Part shown: positions 7,162 to 13,021 of the stretch, piece by piece
Layout of the letters: every line of letters begins with the position of its first letter
Numbering within the stretch: the first letter of the stretch is position 1
Source: JAJRVH01 sp964505995
Lineage (GTDB): Bacteria > Pseudomonadota > Zetaproteobacteria > Mariprofundales > Mariprofundaceae
Direction: 5' to 3'
Length of the DNA stretch: 15,435 nucleotides
NCBI GenBank assembly: GCA_964505995.1
Contig: CAZDLB010000040.1
Span: 1 to 15,435 of the forward strand
Notes under the pieces: model-generated
Told to the model about the DNA's origin: nothing
The model's input: only the letters and a program-made list of their open reading frames with translations
Databases searched by the model: none
Translations under genes and position numbers: made by a program

Positions 7162-8815
7162 GGCTTGCCTCCCGGGCGGCTTCGGCCTCGCTGACCATCT
7201 CGATGGCATGGCATGGGCACTGCTCGTAGCAGGCGGCGCAGCCGGTGCACTTGTCGTAGTCGTAGAGATAGCGCTTGCCCTTGCCGAGCTTGATGATCGC
7301 GCCTTCGGGGCAGGAACCGTAGCAGCCGTCGCATTCGAAACAGTTGCCGCAGGACAGGCAGCGCCGGGCCTCGAACAGCGCCTCCTCTTCCGTATACCCC
7401 TGCAGGATCTCCTGGAAGCCGCCCAGCCGCTGCTCGGGAGGCAGCTCGGGCTGCTTCTTTCTCGGCGCCTCGGTGCGATACCACAGCTTCAGCTTGTCGT
7501 GCTCCACGAGCGGATGCTTCGGCGGCGGCACATAGACACCGCCGGAGAGCCACGCATCGATATGCCGCGCGGCCTTCTTGCCGTGGCCGGTCGCAATCGT
7601 CACCGAGCGCTCGGAGGGCACCATGTCGCCGCCGGCGAAGATGCCCGGCGCGCCCGTCATCATGTTCGGACCGACGATGACCGTGCCGTCCTCGTTGAAC
7701 TCGATGCCCTCGACCTTGCGCAGAAAGCCGGTATCGGTGTCCTGGCCGACGGCCAGGATCAGCGCGTCGGCCTCCAGCGTCTCGGTCCTGCCGGTCGGCA
7801 CCGGCCGACCGTTCTCGTCCAGTTCCATGACCTCGACGGTCATCCGCGTGTCATCAATCTCCTTGATCGTCCGAAGCCAGTTGATCTTCACGCCCTCCTC
7901 GATGGCCTCATCGGCCTCGAAATCATGCGCCGGCATGTTGGCGCGATCGCGCCGGTAGATGATCACGGCCTCCTCCGCGCCCAGCCGCTTGGCCGTGCGC
8001 GCCGCATCCATGGCCGTGTTGCCACCGCCGTAGATGGCGACCCGGCGCCCCAGCTGCAGCTTCTCGCCGTTCTCCACGCTCCTGAGGAAGCTCACCGCAT
8101 CGAGCATGCGCTTGGCATCGCGCCCGGGGATATCGATCTTCTTCGACAGATGCGCGCCGACGGCGATGAACACCGCGTCGAACCCCCCCTCCTCCTTCTC
8201 GCGCATCACATCCTCGACGCGATGATTGCAGATGATCTTCGCGCCCATGTCCACGACGCGCTGGATTTCCTGGTTCAGTTCCTTGCGCGGCATGCGATAG
8301 GCCGGAATGCCGAAATGGATCATGCCGCCGGGCACGGGACCGGCCTCGTGGATCTCGACCTCGTGCCCCATCCGGATCAGATGATAGGCCGCCGACAGGC
8401 CGCTGGGACCGGCGCCGACAATCAGCACGCGCTTGCCGCTGGGCTCAGCGTGGTATTCGGGCTTCCAGCCCTTTTCCAGCGCCAGATCCCCGAGGAAACG
8501 CTCCACGGCATGGATGCCGACCGTTTCATCGGTGTAGTTGCGATTGCAGGCATCCTCGCAGGGGTGATAGCAGACCCGCCCGTGGATGGCCGGAAAGGGA
8601 TTGTTCTCGATCAGCTTCTGCCAGGCCTCCTCGTAGTGGCCGGCCTGGGCCAGCGCAAGCCAGCCCTGGATGTCCTCGCCGGCCGGGCAGGCATGGTTGC
8701 AGGGCGGCAGGAAATCCATGTACACCGGGCGTCTGAGCCGGTGCGCGCCGGTGCCGGTATCATGCTGGGTCAGATCCAGCTTGGCGGTCATGTCGCGGCT
8801 CTTCATCGAATCCAT
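7154..8815 (-). CDS. GltD/NfnB-like FAD and NAD(P) oxidoreductase with C-terminal ferredoxin domains
   Basis: This 553-aa protein resembles the small subunit of NADPH glutamate synthase (usually about 470 aa) with an extra C-terminal iron-sulfur module. Residues 39-90 carry the GltD-type cysteine set (PCNHACP, CYHPCEDAC). An FAD fold begins at VGAGPSGLSAA (about 133) and an NAD(P) fold at YGGGNTAMDAA (262). AGGDMVP (394-400) is the usual second FAD contact. The C-terminus has six cysteines at 486-502 and CTGCAACYEQCPC at 523-535, enough for two 4Fe-4S clusters. No glutamate synthase large subunit is nearby, while PFOR overlaps its stop by 8 nt. I infer that it moves electrons between ferredoxin (or PFOR itself) and NAD(P)H. 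The ATG at 8815 follows GGAGGG by seven bases. An ATG three codons later is possible. Confidence 0.85.
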   Translation of the reverse strand: MDSMKSRDMTAKLDLTQHDTGTGAHRLRRPVYMDFLPPCNHACPAGEDIQGWLALAQAGHYEEAWQKLIENNPFPAIHGRVCYHPCEDACNRNYTDETVGIHAVERFLGDLALEKGWKPEYHAEPSGKRVLIVGAGPSGLSAAYHLIRMGHEVEIHEAGPVPGGMIHFGIPAYRMPRKELNQEIQRVVDMGAKIICNHRVEDVMREKEEGGFDAVFIAVGAHLSKKIDIPGRDAKRMLDAVSFLRSVENGEKLQLGRRVAIYGGGNTAMDAARTAKRLGAEEAVIIYRRDRANMPAHDFEADEAIEEGVKINWLRTIKEIDDTRMTVEVMELDENGRPVPTGRTETLEADALILAVGQDTDTGFLRKVEGIEFNEDGTVIVGPNMMTGAPGIFAGGDMVPSERSVTIATGHGKKAARHIDAWLSGGVYVPPPKHPLVEHDKLKLWYRTEAPRKKQPELPPEQRLGGFQEILQGYTEEEALFEARRCLSCGNCFECDGCYGSCPEGAIIKLGKGKRYLYDYDKCTGCAACYEQCPCHAIEMVSEAEAAREASHE

Positions 8816-8862
8816 GCCGATACCCTCCCAAGCGTCAGGCCATGCGCCTTGTCCACACCTCC

Positions 8863-8891
8863 AGATTACCCGCAATGGCCGCTTCACTCAA
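8863..8891 (-). promoter_or_regulatory. Possible sigma70-type promoter for the flavoprotein-nifJ pair
   Basis: On the - strand TTGAGT (8891-8886) and TAATCT (8868-8863) are separated by exactly 17 bp. They lie just past the cbbM terminator and would start RNA about 40 nt before the ATG at 8815. The hexamers match the consensus only partly, so this is a positional argument more than a sequence one. Confidence 0.3.
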
Positions 8892-8920
8892 CTCCTTCGA
8901 TGCTCGCCCCCCTGAAATGC

Positions 8921-8950
8921 AAAACGCCCCCGGCAGGGCCGGAGGCGTTT
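8921..8950 (-). terminator. Rho-independent terminator or attenuator after cbbM
   Basis: On the - strand arms AAACGCCTCCGG (8950-8939) and CCGGGGGCGTTT (8933-8922) form a 12-bp stem with one U-G pair and a 5-nt loop. It begins 24 nt after the cbbM stop and ends in TTTT followed by GC, then ATTT. The T run is partly inside the stem, so it may terminate incompletely and let some transcripts reach the flavoprotein gene. The near-symmetry means it could act weakly on the other strand too. Confidence 0.75.
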
Positions 8951-8974
8951 GATGCGCTTTCCCGTGTTCGAGAA

Positions 8975-10381
8975 TCAGGCGTGCACGCCCAGCTTCTCGC
9001 GCCAGCCCGGGAAGAGCTTGTCGGCATCGTGCGGGAAGGACTCGAACGCACGCGCAAACTCCTTGTGCGTCTTGGCGAACTCGATCGGGTCCGCGCCCTC
9101 CTTCCAGCACTGATAGGCCTGATCCAGCGACTTGCCGCCGGCAGCCGGCGAATCGATGTGGCCAAAGGAGCCGCCACCGCAGGTGTTGATGACGTTGGCG
9201 TGGCCGAGGTTCTCGAAGAAGCCGACCAGGCGCAGCGCGTTCATGCCGCCGGAGATGATCGGCGTCGTCGCCTTCATGCCATGCCACTTCTGGTGGAAGT
9301 ACGGGCCCTGGCACTCGTCGCGCTCGAGCATGTAGGCCAGCACGCGCTCGTCAGCATGGCCTTCCATCTTGCCGTAGCCCATCGTGCCGGTATGGATGCC
9401 GGAAGCGCCCTGCAGGCGCGCCAGCTTCATGTAGCACAGCGGATCCATGCCCATCGGCGACTTGTAGGACGTCAGCGAGCCATGGCCTGCGCGGTGGAAG
9501 TGCAGGAAAGTGCTCGGGAAGTAGCGACGCGCCGTTGATACGCCATGCGGACCTGCCACGAAGCCGTCGACCAGGAACGCAACATGCTCTTCATTGCCGT
9601 ACTTCGCGAACTCGTTGAGGATGTACTCGCCGCGAGCGATCATTTCACCGAAGAAGTCCGCGGTGATGTTGGCCGAGAACAGCTTGGCCTCGCCGGTCTC
9701 CTGCTGCGCGCGATCCATGGACTCGGCGACCATCGGAATCACTTCCTTCATCGGGCAGAAGGTCTGGTTCGCCTGCGGCTCATCGTTCTTGATGAAGGTG
9801 CCGCCCAGCCAGAAATCATAGCAGGCCTTCGCGAACGGCTCCGGACGCAGACCCAGCTTCGGCTTGATGATCGTGCCGGCGATGTAGCCGCCGTCCTTCT
9901 CCGGGCGCCCCAGCACCTTCCACATGTGCGTGATGTTCGTGGCCGGACCGTCGAACTTCCTGATCATGCACTCGGGCACGTAGAAGTCGAGCATGCGCAG
10001 GCCGACGTGATCGCCCATGCCCTGGTTGTTGCCCAGAATCAGAGACCACATGTGGGCTACGCCGTGCTTGTCGTCGATCAGGTTGTGGTCGAACAGCTCG
10101 ACCGGATAGGCGATCTTCATCAGGCCGCCGGCCTCGCCGAAGGCGTTCTCGTCGATCTCATAGACGAGCGCGTCCACGCCGCGGGTGAAGTCGTCGGTCG
10201 TCGAAACCTCCACGTTCGTGCCGGTGGACGACTCGGCAGCAACGTGCGCTGCGGTTTCGAGAAAGCCGTAACCGGAAGCCGGCTTCAGCCGATAGGCCAC
10301 AAGCATATGCTTGCCGCCCGCGATCAGATCCTCTTCTTTGAGGCTCAGATCGGAATAGCGATTGGATTGGTCTAATGCCAT
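8975..10381 (-). CDS. cbbM: Form II ribulose-1,5-bisphosphate carboxylase/oxygenase
   Basis: The 468-aa product aligns along its whole length with form II RubisCO as I recall it from Rhodospirillum rubrum, with about two extra residues at the N-terminus and five near 80-88. Active-site signatures are present: ESSTGTN (Glu50), Asn118 in GNNQGMGD, Lys173 in GTIIKPKLGL, the carbamylated Lys198 with Asp200 and Glu201 in FIKNDEP, His294, loop-6 Lys338 in GYGKMEG and SGGM at 377-380. The enzyme is therefore expected to be active. No small subunit is expected for this form. One oddity is Thr195, where family members I recall have Asp. The start is the ATG at 10381 behind GGGAGGAAAT; 42 upstream in-frame codons in the regulatory region are rejected. 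It diverges from cbbR and is followed by a hairpin terminator. Confidence 0.97.
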   Translation of the reverse strand: MALDQSNRYSDLSLKEEDLIAGGKHMLVAYRLKPASGYGFLETAAHVAAESSTGTNVEVSTTDDFTRGVDALVYEIDENAFGEAGGLMKIAYPVELFDHNLIDDKHGVAHMWSLILGNNQGMGDHVGLRMLDFYVPECMIRKFDGPATNITHMWKVLGRPEKDGGYIAGTIIKPKLGLRPEPFAKACYDFWLGGTFIKNDEPQANQTFCPMKEVIPMVAESMDRAQQETGEAKLFSANITADFFGEMIARGEYILNEFAKYGNEEHVAFLVDGFVAGPHGVSTARRYFPSTFLHFHRAGHGSLTSYKSPMGMDPLCYMKLARLQGASGIHTGTMGYGKMEGHADERVLAYMLERDECQGPYFHQKWHGMKATTPIISGGMNALRLVGFFENLGHANVINTCGGGSFGHIDSPAAGGKSLDQAYQCWKEGADPIEFAKTHKEFARAFESFPHDADKLFPGWREKLGVHA

Positions 10382-10455
10382 GATTCTATTTCCTCCCTGG
10401 GAGAGTTGGTTTTGGTCAGGCAACCCCATGCCAGGGCTCCCCTCGGCCGCAACGG

Positions 10456-10484
10456 AGCTTAGACCCCTGCCGCGACAATGGGAA
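10456..10484 (-). promoter_or_regulatory. Possible cbbM promoter
   Basis: On the - strand TTCCCA (10484-10479) and TAAGCT (10461-10456) are separated by 17 bp. They lie about 30 bp downstream of the full LysR box and would give a leader of roughly 65-70 nt. Both hexamers are weak, which would suit an activator-dependent promoter, but the call rests mainly on spacing. Confidence 0.25.
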
Positions 10485-10510
10485 GTCTGGCGAGGCACTT
10501 CCATCATGTA

Positions 10511-10549
10511 AAATCAAAGGTTATGATTTCCTCCATCAGATTTTCTTAT
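10511..10549. promoter_or_regulatory. Paired LysR/CbbR boxes between cbbM and cbbR
   Basis: Positions 10511-10529 form a perfect AAATCA-N7-TGATTT palindrome containing the LysR T-N11-A pattern. A second, looser box ATCA-N7-TTAT lies at 10535-10549, also T-N11-A, and starts exactly 22 bp after the core ATCA of the first (10513). Two boxes on the same helix face fit a LysR tetramer. The site sits in the divergent region, so it could both activate cbbM and control cbbR, whose ATG is only 13 bp beyond the second box. Confidence 0.65.
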
Positions 10550-10561
10550 ATGGAGACCATC

Positions 10562-11473
10562 ATGCGCCTGACACTGAAACAGCTGCAGATCTTCGAGACC
10601 GTCGCCGAGCTGCAGAGCTATACGCTGGCCGCCAAGCAGCTCTTTCTGACGCAGCCGGCGGTTTCGATGCAGATCAAGCAGCTCGAGGAGGAGATCGGAC
10701 TGCCGGTCTTCGACCGCATCGGCAAGTCCATCCAGCTGACCGATGCGGGGCGCGAGCTGCTGCAGCACAGCCGCGCCATCCACCAGCAGATCGAGGAGGC
10801 GCAGCAGAGCCTGCAGGAGCTGCGCGGCATCAAGCGCGGCCGGCTGAACCTGACGATGGCCTCGACGGCGAACTATTTCACACCGAGGCTGCTCGCCGGC
10901 TTCTGCCGCCAGTATCCGAACATCCGCATCAGCCTGAAGGTGGCCAACCGCGCCGGGCTGCTCGAGGCGCTGGAGCAGAACTCCGCGGATATGGTCATCA
11001 TGGGCAAGCCGCCGTCAACCATGCCGCTGGCCGCCGAGGTCTTCATGGAAAACCCGCTGGTCGTCATCGCGCCGCCGGATCACCGGCTGGCCGGCAGGCG
11101 AAGGATACCGCTGGCAGAGCTGGCCGAGGAGCCGTTCATCGTGCGCGAGATCGGCTCCGGCACGCGCGCGGCCGTCGAGCGATTCCTGGCCACACACCGG
11201 CTCGAACGCCCGCAGAGCCTGGAGATGAACTCATCGGAGGCGATCAAGCAGGCCGTGCGCGCCGGCCTCGGGCTGGGCGTCGTCTCGATGCACACGCTGG
11301 AGATGGAGCTGGCGCTGAAGCGGCTGACGGTGCTCGATGTCGAGGACTTCCCGATCATGCGCCACTGGCGGCTCGTCTATCGCAAGGACCGGCATTTCTC
11401 GCCGGTCAGCAAGGCCTTTCACGATTATGTGCTGGAGAACGCCGGAAGCCTCGTCGAAACGGCCATGACATAA
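10562..11473 (+). CDS. cbbR: CbbR, LysR-type regulator of CO2-fixation genes
   Basis: This 303-aa protein has the normal LysR length. A winged helix-turn-helix occupies about residues 3-62 (SYTLAAKQLFLTQPAVSMQI is the core), then a linker helix to about 92. The effector-binding domain follows to the C-terminus. CbbR proteins sense Calvin-cycle or related metabolites and switch on cbb operons. Divergence from cbbM identifies this one. The start chosen is the ATG at 10562, six bases after GGAG. An ATG four codons earlier overlaps that GGAG and has a weaker upstream signal. LysR boxes at 10511-10549 imply autoregulation. Its TAA stop abuts the stop of the convergent downstream gene with no base between. 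Confidence 0.92.
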   Translation: MRLTLKQLQIFETVAELQSYTLAAKQLFLTQPAVSMQIKQLEEEIGLPVFDRIGKSIQLTDAGRELLQHSRAIHQQIEEAQQSLQELRGIKRGRLNLTMASTANYFTPRLLAGFCRQYPNIRISLKVANRAGLLEALEQNSADMVIMGKPPSTMPLAAEVFMENPLVVIAPPDHRLAGRRRIPLAELAEEPFIVREIGSGTRAAVERFLATHRLERPQSLEMNSSEAIKQAVRAGLGLGVVSMHTLEMELALKRLTVLDVEDFPIMRHWRLVYRKDRHFSPVSKAFHDYVLENAGSLVETAMT

Positions 11474-12373
11474 TCAGAGCTCACCAAGCAGCGAAGCGGC
11501 CATCGCTCTTGCCTGCCGGAAATAGCCGCCGCCGAACAGATTGGCGTGATTCATGATGTGATACAGGTTGTACAGCTGCCTGCGCCGCTGGTAGCCCTCA
11601 TCCAGCGCCCATGCCTCCCCGTAGCCGGCATAGAAATCCGGTCCGAAGCCGCCGAACAGTTCCGTCATCGCGACATCGGCCTCGCGATCGCCGTAGTACA
11701 CGGCTGGATCGAAGATGACGGGATTCCCCTGCGCATCAAAGGCGCGATTGCCGCCCCAAAGATCGCCATGCAGCAGCGAGGCTTCGGGCGCATGACCTCT
11801 AAACAGTCCGGCAAGACCCTCGCACAGCTCGTCAATCATCTGCCGCATCTCCATGCCGCGCGCAGCCAGCAGATCCGCCTGATAACGCAGACGGCGCTCG
11901 CCCCAGAACTCGAGCCAGTCATCGCACCAGTCATTGATCTGCGGCGTAGAACCGATGGTGTTGTCGCGATGCCAGCCGAAGCGATCCGCCGTATGCCGAT
12001 GCATGGCCGCAAGCTGCCGGCCCAGGGCGGCCTCGGAATCCTGCCTGGGGCGGCCAAACTCGATGTATTCGCACACCAGCCAGCTGAAACGCTCATCGGC
12101 ACCGAAGCAGATCGGCTCAGGCACGCGAATGGCGCCGGTCTGCCGCATCGCGCGCAGACCCTCGGCCTCGGCCGCGAACATCGCTTCCCGATCCGGCGCG
12201 TTGGTCTTAACGAAGAAGCGCTCGCGTCCGTCCGAGAGAAGATAGGCGGCATTGATGCTGCCACCGGAAACCGGACGGATGCTTTCGGGAGAGAATCCTG
12301 AACCGATGGCCTCGCGAAGGGCTTCGATGACCTGGCTCCACTGCCTCAGATCCTTGGCAAGCGGAGCCGTCAT
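11474..12373 (-). CDS. Fructosamine kinase family protein
   Basis: This 299-aa protein belongs to the fructosamine/ketosamine-3-kinase family, which shares the aminoglycoside-phosphotransferase-like kinase fold. Members phosphorylate sugar adducts on proteins or small amines so that they break down. Visible motifs are the N-lobe Lys56 in FFVKTN, the catalytic loop HGDLWGGN (202-209, Asp204) and the metal-binding FDPAVYYGDREAD (Asp222). Length and motif order are normal. The ATG at 12373 has GAGG five bases upstream. It lies 54 bp after the DUF2062 gene on the same strand and probably shares its transcript, as the last gene of the holB-metG run. Its substrate is unknown; bacterial members can act on ribulosamines or erythrulosamines. 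Confidence 0.88.
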   Translation of the reverse strand: MTAPLAKDLRQWSQVIEALREAIGSGFSPESIRPVSGGSINAAYLLSDGRERFFVKTNAPDREAMFAAEAEGLRAMRQTGAIRVPEPICFGADERFSWLVCEYIEFGRPRQDSEAALGRQLAAMHRHTADRFGWHRDNTIGSTPQINDWCDDWLEFWGERRLRYQADLLAARGMEMRQMIDELCEGLAGLFRGHAPEASLLHGDLWGGNRAFDAQGNPVIFDPAVYYGDREADVAMTELFGGFGPDFYAGYGEAWALDEGYQRRRQLYNLYHIMNHANLFGGGYFRQARAMAASLLGEL

Positions 12374-12427
12374 CTCAGCCTCGAGAAAGACACGGCCAAC
12401 GGTTCGGACGGATGCAGAAGCGGGAAA

Positions 12428-12949
12428 TCAGCCGAGATTGAGCCGGTGCCGCCGGCGCCAGCGGCGCAGCACCATGATGCGCCAGAGGATATGGGACGTC
12501 GTATAGCCCAGCACGGCGCTGATCACGCCGAGAACGAGGCAGCCGAGCAGAAAGGGCTGCCAGATATGCACCAGGCCGTTGTGAATCCATTCCCAGGAAA
12601 GGCCATCGAAGCTGAACTCGGCCGGACTGTGATCGAGGATCGCGGCGCCGACCAGATAGGCCACATAGAAGATCGGCGGCATCGTCAGCGGATTCGTCAG
12701 CCAGACCGTGGCCACCGAGATCGGCAGATTGCCGTTGAAGCAGATGGCGCCGCCGGCGGCCAGCACCATCTGGAAGGGCACCGGAATGAAGGCGAAGAAC
12801 AGGCCGATGGCGAAGGCCGTGGCCACCGAATGCCGATTCAGATGCCAGAGCGATCGCTTGTGCAGCAGCTTGCCGAAGCAACCCAGGCTCTTGTGGTTAC
12901 GAATCCGTTCGTGGTCCGGCAGATATCGCTGAATCGTTCGGCGAGGCAT
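12428..12949 (-). CDS. DUF2062 family inner-membrane protein
   Basis: This 173-aa protein fits the DUF2062 family: a short basic N-terminus, a conserved RHSVATAFAIGLF-type entry into the first membrane segment (about 43-71), FIPVPFQM, and a second segment containing WLTNPLTMPP (about 76-104). A third segment spans about 131-152, and the tail is Arg-rich (LRRWRRRHR) and probably cytoplasmic. The function of the family is not known, so none is assigned. The ATG at 12949 has no good ribosome-binding site, and a possible promoter ends almost at the start codon, so translation may be leaderless or coupled. It lies between metG and the fructosamine kinase-like gene, with a CRP-like site in front of it. 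Confidence 0.85.
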   Translation of the reverse strand: MPRRTIQRYLPDHERIRNHKSLGCFGKLLHKRSLWHLNRHSVATAFAIGLFFAFIPVPFQMVLAAGGAICFNGNLPISVATVWLTNPLTMPPIFYVAYLVGAAILDHSPAEFSFDGLSWEWIHNGLVHIWQPFLLGCLVLGVISAVLGYTTSHILWRIMVLRRWRRRHRLNLG

Positions 12950-12955
12950 GGCGGG

Positions 12956-12984
12956 ATTGTGCTACATCCGGGCCTTTTCATCAA
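12956..12984 (-). promoter_or_regulatory. Possible promoter for the DUF2062 gene
   Basis: On the - strand TTGATG (12984-12979) and CACAAT (12961-12956) are 17 bp apart, each matching four of six consensus bases. RNA would begin about at the start codon (12949), implying a leaderless message. The gene may instead be read through from metG. Confidence 0.25.
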
Positions 12985-12991
12985 TCCCCAT

Positions 12992-13007
12992 TGTGAGCTG
13001 CATCACA
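12992..13007. promoter_or_regulatory. CRP-like palindrome TGTGA-N6-TCACA
   Basis: The 16-bp sequence has perfect TGTGA and TCACA arms around six bases, the core of the CRP/FNR-superfamily cAMP-receptor site. It lies in the 72-bp gap between metG and the DUF2062 gene, centred about 50 bp before the DUF2062 ATG and 8 bp upstream of the possible -35. The position is compatible with activation of the DUF2062-fructosamine kinase pair. Whether this organism has a matching regulator cannot be seen here. Confidence 0.5.
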
Positions 13008-13021
13008 GCCCCGGCAGAAAC

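Noticed and set aside
7162..7209. 16-codon N-terminal extension of nifJ
   Set aside because: It lies within the upstream flavoprotein gene, and a strong GGGAGG is correctly spaced before the ATG at 7161, giving the usual MSKPVKVTFDG start.
8835..8907. Short - strand reading frame between the cbbM terminator and the flavoprotein gene
   Set aside because: An AAGGAG lies near a TTG but directly against it, without normal spacing. The frame is an extension of an out-of-frame cbbM shadow.
7124..9538. Open frame of about 800 codons on the + strand opposite the flavoprotein and cbbM
   Set aside because: Antisense shadow crossing two real genes and a terminator, with no recognisable domain.
10382..10507. 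42-codon N-terminal extension of cbbM
   Set aside because: The extra residues have no match in form II RubisCO and would cover the promoter region. The ATG at 10381 has its own ribosome-binding site and the family's DQSxRY start.
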